Shown here: positions 28,105-35,688 of the stretch, in pieces
How positions within the stretch are numbered: position 1 is the stretch's first letter
How the letters are laid out: each line of letters starts with the position of its first letter
Source of the DNA: Caryophanales bacterium UBA5603
Lineage (GTDB): Bacteria > Bacillota_I > Bacilli_A > Izemoplasmatales > Hujiaoplasmataceae
Assembly: GCA_002424815.1 (NCBI GenBank)
Contig: DILB01000018.1
Coordinates: forward strand, 4,783 to 68,782
Reading direction: 5' to 3'
DNA length: 64,000 nt
Program-made: the position numbers and the translations under genes
Notes under the pieces: model-generated
Told to the model about the DNA's origin: nothing
Databases searched by the model: none
Seen by the model: only the letters and a program-made list of their open reading frames with translations

Positions 28105-28881
28105 ATGAACAGTATTGTTATTTCAATCGCTAATCAAAAAGGCGGCGTAGGAAAAACCACAACCGCTATCAATCTAGCTAGTTCACTAACTTATTTAGAT
28201 AAAAAAGTTCTTTTAATTGATCTAGACTATCAAGCGAACGCAACCACTTGCATGGGAATCAATCGAGGCAGTTTCAAAAATAGCATTTTTGATTGCTTGA
28301 CAGAAGAAGCGGTTTTATCCGAAGCGATTATAAAAACTGAAAATCCCTTAATTGATGTGTTGCCGGCTAGAACCGTCGTTGAAGGAATTGAAGAGAAAAT
28401 CATCGCTAATTCCAACCGTGATTTCATTCTTCATACACAATTGAAGCTTGTAAAAGATAACTATGATTATATCTTAATTGATTGCCCGCCCTCGCTGGGG
28501 TTTGTGACCATCAATGCAATGGTTGCTTCTGATGGGATTATTATCCCTGTTCAATGTGAATTTCTTGCGATGGATGGCTTGACTCAATTATTAAATACCA
28601 TTCGGTTAGTCCAAGCAAAGAAAAAAGTAAATAGAGAAAGTTTGACGATTTATGGTGTTTTATTGACCATGCTCGATACGCGATCATCTTCTGGTTTTCA
28701 AGTCGTCAATGAAATCAAAACTTATTTCGGAGAACGTGTCTTCCAAACCATCATTCCTCGTAATGTTAGTTGTTCGAATGCGACATTTTATGGTGTGCCG
28801 GTTACCGAATTTTCTCCAAAAAGTAAATCATCCATCAGTTATCGGCAATTAGCCAAAGAGGTGACATCACGCCATGGTTAA
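28105..28881 (+). CDS. parA: Chromosome partitioning ATPase ParA (Soj)
   Basis: 258 residues. The deviant Walker A KGGVGKTTT (about residues 12-20) with the signature lysine, Walker A' DLDYQAN, and Walker B ILIDCPPSLG identify the ParA/MinD family. It binds DNA as an ATP dimer and is stimulated by ParB; in Firmicutes it also regulates DnaA. ACGAGGTAG precedes the start. It overlaps parB by eight bases. Confidence 0.96.
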   Translation: MNSIVISIANQKGGVGKTTTAINLASSLTYLDKKVLLIDLDYQANATTCMGINRGSFKNSIFDCLTEEAVLSEAIIKTENPLIDVLPARTVVEGIEEKIIANSNRDFILHTQLKLVKDNYDYILIDCPPSLGFVTINAMVASDGIIIPVQCEFLAMDGLTQLLNTIRLVQAKKKVNRESLTIYGVLLTMLDTRSSSGFQVVNEIKTYFGERVFQTIIPRNVSCSNATFYGVPVTEFSPKSKSSISYRQLAKEVTSRHG

Positions 28882-29731
28882 AAGTACATTAGTAAAGCGC
28901 GGGCTTTCTGATTTATTGGAAGAAAACGAGAATCTTAATGTTGGTAAGGAAGAAGTCTTAGATATCTCCCTTGATTTAATTGCGCCTAATCCTTTTCAAC
29001 CGCGCAAACATTTTGATGAGACCAGTTTAAATGAATTAGCCGAATCTATTCGAACCAATGGGGTTCTTCAACCCGTTATCATTAAAAAAGTTCATAACGG
29101 GTATTTACTGGTGGCGGGTGAACGTCGATGTAAAGCCGCTAAAATTGCAGGATTTTCAACAATACCAGCGATTGTTCGTGATTATAATAACGAATACCTG
29201 GCCGAACTTGCGTTATTAGAAAACATTCAACGTGAGGATTTGACGATTGTTGAAGAGGCAGAGGCTTATCAAAACGCCATTACCGCCCTTAATTTGACTC
29301 ATCTTGAGTTAGCAATGAAAATTGGTAAAAGCCGTTCTTATGTTTCTAATACCTTAGGGATATTGACTTTGCCGCCCGCAGTCATTGAAGAAATTAATCG
29401 CGGGAACATCTCTATGGGACATGCACGCGCGCTTAGTAAACTCAAAGATATTGACCGAATTCATAAAATCGCAGAGATGGTGATCAACGGACATTTGACC
29501 GTTCGAGATATTGAATCATTAATAAAAACCGAGAAAAAGAAAAAAGAAATTAAAAAAAGAGAAGTGCCAGAGAATTTAGCTACAGGATTAAAAAACACTA
29601 AATCAAAAATTGATGCAACTTTACATCTTGTTAAACCTGTTAAAATTAATGAAAATCGTTTAATTATTTCGTTTGATTCATTGTCGGAATTAGATGAATT
29701 TTTCGATATGATTTCGAAAAAGGAATCCTAG
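28874..29731 (+). CDS. parB: Chromosome partitioning protein ParB (Spo0J)
   Basis: 285 residues. The N-terminal CTPase/parS-clamp domain carries NPFQPRKHFDE, GVLQPVI and GERRCKAAK (about residues 35-100). The central HTH domain (about 145-215) includes KIGKSRSYVSNTLGIL, and a C-terminal dimerisation domain ends the protein. It loads on parS sites and slides as a CTP clamp. No clear consensus parS was noticed in the window. It lies immediately upstream of the DUF951 gene, as in many Firmicutes. Confidence 0.96.
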   Translation: MVKSTLVKRGLSDLLEENENLNVGKEEVLDISLDLIAPNPFQPRKHFDETSLNELAESIRTNGVLQPVIIKKVHNGYLLVAGERRCKAAKIAGFSTIPAIVRDYNNEYLAELALLENIQREDLTIVEEAEAYQNAITALNLTHLELAMKIGKSRSYVSNTLGILTLPPAVIEEINRGNISMGHARALSKLKDIDRIHKIAEMVINGHLTVRDIESLIKTEKKKKEIKKREVPENLATGLKNTKSKIDATLHLVKPVKINENRLIISFDSLSELDEFFDMISKKES

Positions 29732-29733
29732 TT

Positions 29734-29952
29734 ATGATTGCGCCTGAGATTCATCTGGGTAGTGTTGTTGTATTAAAAAAAGGACATCCCTGTGGTACAA
29801 ATAAATGGGAGATTGTCCGTTTTGGAGCCGATTGTAAAATTAAATGTCTCGGTTGCGGAAGAATTGTCTTGATTGATCGCCCAACCTTAAAGAAAGCTAT
29901 TAAGAAAGTGATGGATGAATCCAATGCTGGAATTAATGAAAGCAATCATTAA
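29734..29952 (+). CDS. DUF951 zinc-ribbon-like small protein
   Basis: 72 residues. The conserved KKGHPCGTNKWEIVR and KCLGCGRIVLIDR blocks define DUF951, a small protein habitually encoded beside parB and ychF in Firmicutes. The CxxC and the earlier Cys suggest metal binding. Its role is unknown. It begins two bases after parB and overlaps the next gene by 38 bases, so it is part of the same operon. Confidence 0.88.
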   Translation: MIAPEIHLGSVVVLKKGHPCGTNKWEIVRFGADCKIKCLGCGRIVLIDRPTLKKAIKKVMDESNAGINESNH

Positions 29953-30205
29953 ATATCGAGATGAACAAGGGTGGAAAGAACACGATACCCCTGAAGCGTT
30001 AGCAAAATCAATTATTATTGAAGCGGCTGAACTATTAGAAAATTATCAATGGACAGATCAAAAACCGAATTTTGAAAATGTAAAAGAAGAACTCGCAGAC
30101 GTTTTGATGTACACTTTAGCAATGATCAATGATTTGGGGTTAGATCCTGAAAAAATCATCTATGAAAAGATGATAAAAAATAATATCAAATATCCAAAAC
30201 CCTAA
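29915..30205 (+). CDS. MazG-like nucleotide pyrophosphohydrolase
   Basis: 96 residues, single-domain all-alpha NTP pyrophosphohydrolase. The metal-binding motif is visible as EAAELLENYQW and EELADVLMY (the EExxE and ExxD helices). Such proteins hydrolyse aberrant or excess NTPs to NMPs. The gene overlaps the DUF951 gene; the start may be 29915 or the ATG at 29924, and neither has a strong ribosome site, suggesting coupled translation. Confidence 0.88.
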   Translation: MNPMLELMKAIIKYRDEQGWKEHDTPEALAKSIIIEAAELLENYQWTDQKPNFENVKEELADVLMYTLAMINDLGLDPEKIIYEKMIKNNIKYPKP

Positions 30206-30326
30206 TAAAATCAATCATTTTGGATGAAAAAAGGCGATTATTAGCCATGATTTATCACAATTCACTGAATGTTGAAGCAAGAGATTGTATTTTTTTCCGA
30301 ATGCCGGAACTTTATGATTTTTTTAA

Positions 30327-30355
30327 TTGACAAACCATGTCATAAATAGTAAAAT
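30327..30355 (+). promoter_or_regulatory. Promoter of the first tRNA operon
   Basis: TTGACA at 30327-30332, 17-base spacer, TAAAAT at 30350-30355, 26 bases before tRNA-Ile. The rest of the gap 30206-30381 shows no gene. Confidence 0.8.
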
Positions 30356-30381
30356 ATTACTCGCACTGAAAAGTGTATAGT

Positions 30382-30459
<78 letters not shown>

Positions 30460-30470
30460 TTTTTTTACCA

Positions 30471-30546
30471 GGGGTATTAGCTCAGATGGGAGAGCGCCTG
30501 CCTTGCAAGCAGGAGGTCAGCAGTTCGATCCTGCTATACTCCACCA
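30471..30546 (+). tRNA. tRNA-Ala(TGC), copy 1
   Basis: Cloverleaf with anticodon loop CTTGCAA and encoded CCA. Identical over its length to the copy at 31137-31212. Confidence 0.97.
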
Positions 30547-30560
30547 TTTGATTATTTCAC

Positions 30561-30637
30561 GGCGGTGTAGCTCAACTGGCTAGAGCGTACGGTTCATACC
30601 CGTGAGGTTGTGAGTTCAAGTCTCACCGCCGCTACCA
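30561..30637 (+). tRNA. tRNA-Met(CAT), elongator
   Basis: Anticodon loop TTCATAC, encoded CCA. The body closely resembles the Bacillus elongator tRNA-Met, including the start GGCGGTG and end CGCCGCT. Confidence 0.88.
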
Positions 30638-30659
30638 ATTTTGAAATTATCGAACATAT

Positions 30660-30736
30660 GGACCCGTAGCTCAGTTGGTTAGAGCTATCGGCTCATAACC
30701 GATTGGCCGTAGGTTCGAGTCCTACCGGGTCCACCA
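30660..30736 (+). tRNA. tRNA with CAT anticodon, probably tRNA-Ile2 (lysidine-modified)
   Basis: Anticodon loop CTCATAA, encoded CCA, acceptor GGACCCG / CGGGTCC. The body is closer to the AUA-reading tRNA-Ile of Bacilli than to the two other CAT tRNAs here, and tilS is present in the window. The amino-acid identity is inference. Confidence 0.8.
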
Positions 30737-30751
30737 ATCGTTCAAATTGCC

Positions 30752-30844
30752 GGAGAAATACCCAAGCCCGGTTGAAGGGATCGGTCTTGAAAACCGACAG
30801 GACGTGCGAGCGTCGCGGGGGTTCGAATCCCTCTTTCTCCGCCA
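30752..30844 (+). tRNA. tRNA-Ser(TGA)
   Basis: 93 nt with the long variable arm typical of tRNA-Ser. Anticodon TGA in loop TCTTGAAAA; encoded GCCA end. Confidence 0.96.
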
Positions 30845-30848
30845 TTTT

Positions 30849-30925
30849 GCCGACTTAGCTCAACCCGGCAGAGCAACTGAATCGTAATCAGTAGGTTGTA
30901 GGTTCAATTCCTATAGTCGGCACCA
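30849..30925 (+). tRNA. tRNA-Thr(CGT)
   Basis: Acceptor GCCGACT / AGTCGGC, anticodon loop ATCGTAA, encoded CCA. Confidence 0.92.
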
Positions 30926-30964
30926 CGAAGTTTTACTAGCTCATTACCTAGAAGAGCTCGAAAT

Positions 30965-31040
30965 GACCCGCTAGCTCAGTCGGTAGAGCATTTGACTTTT
31001 AATCAAAGGGTCAGGCGTTCAAGTCGCCTGCGGGTCACCA
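30965..31040 (+). tRNA. tRNA-Lys(TTT)
   Basis: Acceptor GACCCGC / GCGGGTC, anticodon loop CTTTTAA, encoded CCA. Confidence 0.97.
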
Positions 31041-31047
31041 TTGAAAT

Positions 31048-31134
31048 GCCTGAGTGGCGGAATAGGTAGACGCGTTGGACTTAAAATCCAATGTCAGCAA
31101 TGACGTGCCGGTTCAAGTCCGGCCTTGGGTACCA
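31048..31134 (+). tRNA. tRNA-Leu(TAA)
   Basis: 87 nt with a long variable arm, anticodon loop CTTAAAA, encoded CCA. The acceptor GCCTGAG / CTTGGGT contains G-U pairs, including the first pair. Confidence 0.93.
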
Positions 31135-31136
31135 CA

Positions 31137-31212
31137 GGGGTATTAGCTCAGATGGGAGAGCGCCTGCCTTGCAAGCAGGAGGTCAGCAGTTCGATCCTGC
31201 TATACTCCACCA
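31137..31212 (+). tRNA. tRNA-Ala(TGC), copy 2
   Basis: Exact copy of 30471-30546, 666 bases downstream. It starts three bases after tRNA-Leu. Confidence 0.97.
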
Positions 31213-31213
31213 T

Positions 31214-31289
31214 GGAGGTTTAGCTCAGCTGGGAGAGCATCTGCCTTACAAGCAGAGGGTCGGCGGTTCGATCCCGTCAACCTCCACCA
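31214..31289 (+). tRNA. tRNA-Val(TAC)
   Basis: Acceptor GGAGGTT / AACCTCC, anticodon loop CTTACAA, encoded CCA. It is followed by a terminator-like hairpin. Confidence 0.97.
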
Positions 31290-31309
31290 TCGGATTCCCA
31301 ATCCGATTA
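31289..31309 (+). terminator. Terminator-like hairpin ending the first tRNA unit
   Basis: ATCGGATT / AATCCGAT with a three-base loop; the tail is AT-rich but not a pure T run. Confidence 0.6.
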
Positions 31310-31347
31310 TTAAATCATTATGTCAATTGTTTTGTGACAATACGCAG

Positions 31348-31376
31348 TTGACATTTCATGTTTCGTTTGATATTAT
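31348..31376 (+). promoter_or_regulatory. Promoter of the second tRNA unit
   Basis: TTGACA at 31348-31353, 17-base spacer, TATTAT at 31371-31376, 20 bases before initiator tRNA. Confidence 0.78.
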
Positions 31377-31396
31377 AATATAGCACGAAAACATAT

Positions 31397-31473
<77 letters not shown>

Positions 31474-31474
31474 C

Positions 31475-31550
31475 GGTCCTGTGGTGTAGTGGTTAACATG
31501 CCTGCCTGTCACGCAGGAGATCGCGGGTTCAAGTCCCGTCGGGACCGCCA
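31475..31550 (+). tRNA. tRNA-Asp(GTC)
   Basis: Acceptor GGTCCTG / CGGGACC, anticodon loop CTGTCAC, encoded GCCA end. Confidence 0.97.
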
Positions 31551-31555
31551 TTTTT

Positions 31556-31631
31556 GGCTCGGTAGCTCAGTTGGTAGAGCAATGGACTGAAAATCCATGT
31601 GTCGCCGGTTCAATCCCGGCCTGAGCCACCA
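31556..31631 (+). tRNA. tRNA-Phe(GAA), integration site
   Basis: Complete cloverleaf: acceptor GGCTCGG / CTGAGCC, anticodon loop CTGAAAA, T arm GCCGG / CCGGC, encoded CCA. It is the only intact copy. Its part from the anticodon loop to CCA, plus the terminator beyond, recurs five times downstream, so this gene appears to be the attachment site for the accessory region. Confidence 0.97.
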
Positions 31632-31646
31632 TTTGGAACGAATTCT

Positions 31647-31668
31647 AGCCCTTTTAAGGGCTTTTTTT
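31647..31668 (+). terminator. Terminator of the tRNA-Phe unit
   Basis: AGCCCTT / AAGGGCT stem with a TT loop and a seven-T tail. The same terminator is part of every downstream repeat. Confidence 0.88.
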
Positions 31669-31750
31669 ATTGTTTTTATTGTAATTTTACAAAAGGCAGT
31701 ATCGACACATAGACATACAACATTTAAAAATAAAAATACTATTAGAGCAA

Positions 31751-31779
31751 TTTACATGACTTTTCTTATATGCTATAAT
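31751..31779 (+). promoter_or_regulatory. Cassette A promoter
   Basis: TTTACA at 31751-31756, 17-base spacer, TATAAT at 31774-31779 with an extended TGC before it. The rest of 31669-31919 shows no gene. Confidence 0.7.
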
Positions 31780-31919
31780 CTTGTTGGATTGTATGCATAT
31801 GATAGTTAAATTGGGAACTGTTTAAAAACCATACCAATCCACTATCGAAAGTTTCTCTTTATAGCTTTTTTTAATAATTAATATAGTTTTAAAAGTAAAT
31901 AAGAAAGGAGAGACATTTT

Positions 31920-32723
31920 ATGGGTATATATGATAGTAGTAAAACAAGAGTTAATCCACTTATGGATTACTTAAAAATAAATAACAAGTTGCATGATTTT
32001 TTATCGAAATTATTGGCAAACAAGAACATAATATTTGATTTTGGAACAATTAATAAGATTAAATACGATTGTGTGGGAGAAAAAACATTAAAACCACTCA
32101 AAGACAGATTGTTGCACGCCATCAAGAATTTTAATGAAACAACAATACCTGAAAAAGCCTTAAAAGATTTTAATAAGAAAGAGCTATCAGAATCATTCAA
32201 AAAAAGAAAAGTACTGCTGTCGGCTAAGGATAATGATGATATCTATATAGAGGCAATCAATTACATTGAATCAAATTATGACAAAATCAACCAAGGTTCT
32301 ACACATTGGGCAATTTTAGAAGGGTTCACACATCCCGATATATTCATTGAAACTACCAAGGCTTATTTTATTGGAGAAGCAAAAAGAACAGAAAGCGGAC
32401 CAACACTAGAGACCACCTGGTCTAATAATAGAGATCAATTAATTCGGCATATTGAACCACTTTTAAAATGTAGCAAACCCGTTTTTCACTTTATGATTTG
32501 GGAACCAGGTGACAAACATTATCGTAAAAACGATGATGCATATATGAAATATTTCAAAATATTAGATGACCCAAAGAATTATGTAGAATACTTGAAAGAA
32601 CAGGTTGATCTAGAACTCAGTTATACAGCGGAAGAAATAGCTAACAACTATTTGGGTCATTTTGAATGGAATAAAATCAACGATATGTACGACAACCAAA
32701 TTAATTTTTTGGATGAAATATAA
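31920..32723 (+). CDS. PD-(D/E)XK-type nuclease-like protein
   Basis: 267 residues, no signal or membrane segment. The segment around residues 139-155 has the spacing of the PD-(D/E)XK nuclease core: PD at 139-140, a hydrophobic strand, then GEAK with E153 and K155, followed by a helix starting WSNNRDQLIRHIE. This fold underlies restriction endonucleases and many phage-defence effectors. AAAGGAGAG lies ten bases before the ATG. It is first in cassette A with no methyltransferase nearby, so a simple restriction-modification role is not supported. The fold call is from motif spacing only, and the target is unknown. Confidence 0.6.
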   Translation: MGIYDSSKTRVNPLMDYLKINNKLHDFLSKLLANKNIIFDFGTINKIKYDCVGEKTLKPLKDRLLHAIKNFNETTIPEKALKDFNKKELSESFKKRKVLLSAKDNDDIYIEAINYIESNYDKINQGSTHWAILEGFTHPDIFIETTKAYFIGEAKRTESGPTLETTWSNNRDQLIRHIEPLLKCSKPVFHFMIWEPGDKHYRKNDDAYMKYFKILDDPKNYVEYLKEQVDLELSYTAEEIANNYLGHFEWNKINDMYDNQINFLDEI

Positions 32724-32773
32724 AGTACTTTCATACATTATAGGATTTAATTTAAACCCAAGGAGATATATCT

Positions 32774-33142
32774 ATGGAGTGTGTTATAACAGATAAGAAA
32801 GTTATTCAAAAAGCGATTCAAGGCATTGTTGAATCAAACTCACTTATTTCATTAGATTTGAGTGATTTTGGTAATCTTAATGACATTTTGTGTTATATGG
32901 TTTTTAAACCAAATGAAGGAGATTGTGACTTCAAAACTATCATTAATGAATACGCATTAGTAAATACTAAAAGAATCATTGTAAATACAAAATCAAGAGA
33001 TGATATTCCATTATCACTACTTGAAAAAGTGTTGTCGAGTTTAAGAAAAGAATTTCATCAAGATATAAAGATATTATATGGATCTACGACCAATATAGGA
33101 CTCAAAGAGACAATATTTGAAATTTTTATGATATTCGAGTAA
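32774..33142 (+). CDS. FtsZ fragment-like protein (H7-T7-C-terminal domain, no GTPase domain)
   Basis: 122 residues that can be laid on the second half of FtsZ. VIQKAIQGIVE (10-20) resembles the core helix H7. ISLDLSDF (25-32) resembles the T7 loop NxDFAD, keeping both aspartates at 28 and 31. TKRIIVNTK (65-73), LEKVLSSLRKE (83-93), IKILYGSTT (98-106) and the last strand follow the C-terminal domain order. The GTP-binding domain and its GGGTGTG signature are absent. AAGGAG lies nine bases before the ATG, so it looks expressed rather than debris. By analogy it could cap or poison FtsZ filaments; this is inference. Confidence 0.55.
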   Translation: MECVITDKKVIQKAIQGIVESNSLISLDLSDFGNLNDILCYMVFKPNEGDCDFKTIINEYALVNTKRIIVNTKSRDDIPLSLLEKVLSSLRKEFHQDIKILYGSTTNIGLKETIFEIFMIFE

Positions 33143-33193
33143 ATATTCCTAAAATAAGATAATTAATATGATTTATAAGATGGGTTTAATCTA

Positions 33194-33604
33194 ATGAATA
33201 ACATTGAATAAGCACTAATAGGCATACAAGCAGCATCAAAAATACTTAACATCACACCGCCAGAAGTGTACTTTGCAATTGGTAGTGATTTTCCCAATCC
33301 AGAAATATCAAGCATCTATAGACATAAAGATAATGAAATCCTATTCAATGAAGATTGGATCAATCGAAGTAATGAATTAGAAATCTTGGTGACAGCATTC
33401 AATGAAACAAGACATGCCTATCAATATCACTGTATAAAAACAAAATCAAGAGAAGATATTGAAACTATAATTGATTGGGAAAAAGAATTTAATCAATATT
33501 TAAGCCCTTCAGGTAAAAATAACACAGAAAGTGACATTGATTATTTAAAGCAATCGATTGAAACGATTGAAAATCCATGTGTCGCCGGTTCAATTCCGGC
33601 CTGA
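33194..33604 (+). pseudogene. Broken zinc-metallopeptidase-like gene truncated at the repeat
   Basis: From ATG 33194 the frame reads five codons, meets an in-frame TAA at 33209, then stays open: ASKILNITPPEVYFAIG continuing to LVTAFNETRHAYQYHC. That last segment resembles the HExxH zinc helix (HETRHAYQ) of small metallopeptidases, with the first His replaced by Asn. The 3' end runs straight into the tRNA-Phe repeat, which supplies the last codons and stop at 33602-33604, so the natural C-terminus is missing. Stop, lost ligand and truncation together indicate a dead gene. A GTG at 33266 could still start a 112-residue remnant. Confidence 0.6.
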
Positions 33605-33650
33605 GCCACCATACGGTACGTAATCTAGCCCTTTTAAGGGCTTTTTATAT
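33565..33650 (+). repeat. tRNA-Phe 3'-end repeat R1 (att-like) with terminator
   Basis: Matches tRNA-Phe from the anticodon loop to CCA (33611) with one change in the arm start and one T for C in the T loop, then the AGCCCTT / AAGGGCT terminator. The flank between CCA and terminator (ACGGTACGTAAT) differs from that of the intact gene but equals that of R2 and R3. The preceding TGAAACGA is shared with R2. Confidence 0.92.
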
Positions 33651-33741
33651 TGTTTTTTTTGGATATATTTTGTAATTGCAATTTTTTTAATCTTTGACGT
33701 ATACGATTATTGGTCTATCTATTGTATGATTATTTCTTATT

Positions 33742-33750
33742 TGCTATAAT
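33742..33750 (+). promoter_or_regulatory. Cassette B promoter (extended -10)
   Basis: TGCTATAAT, about 100 bases after the R1 terminator and 122 bases before the first gene, leaving a leader of over 100 nt. A matching -35 is not clear. Confidence 0.5.
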
Positions 33751-33872
33751 CACATTACTTATGTTTTAACCGTTATCTTTTCAATTTTGATTGATTTATT
33801 AATACTTGTATCAGTTCAGTGAGTTCATACATCAAAATAGAAAATGAAAAAAATATAATTTTGGAGGATAGA

Positions 33873-34691
33873 ATGGATAACAATATTGTCTTAGAAAATA
33901 TAAAAAAGTTTTACAGCAATAAAAGATTTTATGAAACAAATATCGACACATATTTGGATAACGATAAAGGAGTGATTATAGTAAAATATAAAGATATATC
34001 ACTTTCTCCGTTATCAACAAAGATTGTTAGAATTTACCAAGATGATAAATGTATATCAAAGTGTAATGCTTTCGATAGGTACACCAAATTTCTTTGTGAT
34101 GAACTCAAGTTCTTTGATATGCTGGATTATATAATTTGCCCGAAGTGTTCAGATGAAATTAAACAAGATATTACTGATTGGTTTAATAATTGCAAAGATT
34201 CTGAAGAAAACTTCATGGATGATTTCATTAAGGCGTTAATGAAGATAAATGAAAAACAGAATTTTTTTAGATTAACCTATGATCACAGCTCGTCATTAAT
34301 TCTTTTTGTAATAAACGATTGGATGTCTGATCTAAAACTCGCAAAGTTTAGAACAAAAAAACTGTCAGAGATTTTGAATGAAATGCTGAGAGAAAAAAAG
34401 AAAGGTGCACCTGATATCTACAACAAAACACCAGATTCACCTTCTACGATAAACAGAATACTTAATGGAGAAACCGAAAAACCAAGTACAATTACCATAT
34501 TGAAAATCGCTATTGTGCTTGAATGCTCACTGGAAGAGACGATAACGCTCTTGCACTCGGCAGGAAGGCACACTTGTCAACTTCAAGAACTCAGAATTTT
34601 AAAATTTATTATCGATAAGAATTATGATACATTTGAAATTGATACTGAGCTATACGATTGCGGATTTACACCTATATTTTCAAAAAAATAA
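33873..34691 (+). CDS. HTH (XRE-like) C-terminal protein, possible cassette regulator
   Basis: 272 residues. The N-terminal 165 residues match nothing I recognise; they contain CPKC (about 108-111), a possible metal site. The C-terminal about 110 residues resemble the HTH module common in defence and accessory loci: LSEILNEMLREKKKGAPDIY, then TINRILNGETEKPS as the recognition-helix region, then LLHSAGR and a closing FIIDKNYDTFEIDTEL. TTGGAGGATAGA precedes the ATG at 33873, preferred over a GTG at 33819. It has its own terminator, so it is separate from the operon that follows and may regulate it. Confidence 0.6.
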   Translation: MDNNIVLENIKKFYSNKRFYETNIDTYLDNDKGVIIVKYKDISLSPLSTKIVRIYQDDKCISKCNAFDRYTKFLCDELKFFDMLDYIICPKCSDEIKQDITDWFNNCKDSEENFMDDFIKALMKINEKQNFFRLTYDHSSSLILFVINDWMSDLKLAKFRTKKLSEILNEMLREKKKGAPDIYNKTPDSPSTINRILNGETEKPSTITILKIAIVLECSLEETITLLHSAGRHTCQLQELRILKFIIDKNYDTFEIDTELYDCGFTPIFSKK

Positions 34692-34722
34692 AACTGCGCA
34701 TTCCTTGCACAGTTTTATTTTT
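34690..34722 (+). terminator. Terminator after the HTH gene
   Basis: AAAACTG / CAGTTTT stem extended by GCA / TGC across one mismatch, with a T-rich tail. Confidence 0.75.
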
Positions 34723-34797
34723 CTCTTCATGCGATAATAATATCAAGATAAGTCTTCGCCTTTTTTTAACTATTATAAAAGAAAGAATTGGTGCAAC

Positions 34798-35676
34798 TTG
34801 AGGATAAATGTTAATGTAAATAAGAAACATCATTCAATGGAACTATATAGATTGTTTGAAGAAACACTAGATTATTCCTTATTTAACGGTAAAGAATTTA
34901 GTGTGATAAAATACTCATTCAGTTTATTCATAAAAATGGATAAAAAATCCGCCAACAGCAAAATCATTGATGAATTAAGTCAAAATTATATATTTCTTGA
35001 TTGGGATAGTTTATTAGTTTATTCCGATAATAAATATCATTATGAATTAATATCTATTCACACCCCAAGCAAAGATGAAATTGACCATTTTATCGAGTTT
35101 TATATGAGGCTAATAAAGGTTACTTTAAGCGAGACATCCCTTGTTTTGGACAAGAATGAAATGGAGAAGATTATTGAATTATCTGAGAAAAATCATTTTC
35201 ACCAAGGATTAAGCATAATAAAGGATTCTGAATTATTTGGTGGAATAAAAGCTTTTAGAGAATCATGTAATCTCAAAATAGATAGAGAGGATTTTGTAAA
35301 CCCCAAAATGATTGACTACTTTGACGTCATTCATTTCGATAATAAAGGAAGGTGGCTTGTGCAATATAGTGATGGTAATGCTGGGATGATGTTTAGTTCC
35401 TTTGATATGTATTGGTTCTATCCCGAAATATTGGAGTATGTTGATAAAGAACGATATGGTTTAAACTTTGGAGATGACGATATTTCTATAAGTCGATTTA
35501 AAACGCTATTATCCGAAAGTGAACTGGAATATGCAGTTCATCAGCGCGAAATAGAAGTCCAGTCAGTAATTAATCGATTTAACGAAAGAAAATTACGGCT
35601 TTTGCTTAACGCTGAACGACTTTACTACATTTATTCGATTAATAGAATTGAACTGATCGTCGATCTGAGTTACTGA
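34798..35676 (+). CDS. Cassette B protein 1, unknown family (long paralogue)
   Basis: 292 residues, TTG start. The N-terminal about 110 residues are homologous to the shorter protein at 37542-37982: both open with Met-Arg-Ile, then share an F(N/D)GK(E/K)F block and a YSF segment. The C-terminal 180 residues are unique; they include a GRWLVQYSDGNAGMMF segment and a charged helical end with VQSVINRFNERK. No catalytic motif, signal or membrane segment is recognised. The TTG start is favoured because the paralogue begins at the corresponding TTG codon. It heads a tight operon (LRR, FtsK-like, paralogue, Sel1-like). Confidence 0.65.
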   Translation: MRINVNVNKKHHSMELYRLFEETLDYSLFNGKEFSVIKYSFSLFIKMDKKSANSKIIDELSQNYIFLDWDSLLVYSDNKYHYELISIHTPSKDEIDHFIEFYMRLIKVTLSETSLVLDKNEMEKIIELSEKNHFHQGLSIIKDSELFGGIKAFRESCNLKIDREDFVNPKMIDYFDVIHFDNKGRWLVQYSDGNAGMMFSSFDMYWFYPEILEYVDKERYGLNFGDDDISISRFKTLLSESELEYAVHQREIEVQSVINRFNERKLRLLLNAERLYYIYSINRIELIVDLSY

Positions 35677-35688
35677 GGAGGAATTATA

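Noticed and set aside
28874..30380. parS site near parB
   Set aside because: No sequence close to the 16-base consensus palindrome was seen on reading; a motif scan would be needed to exclude weak sites.
33266..33604. 112-residue protein from GTG 33266 as an intact gene
   Set aside because: Similarity to the metallopeptidase continues upstream of the GTG through an in-frame stop, and the C-terminus is supplied by the repeat.
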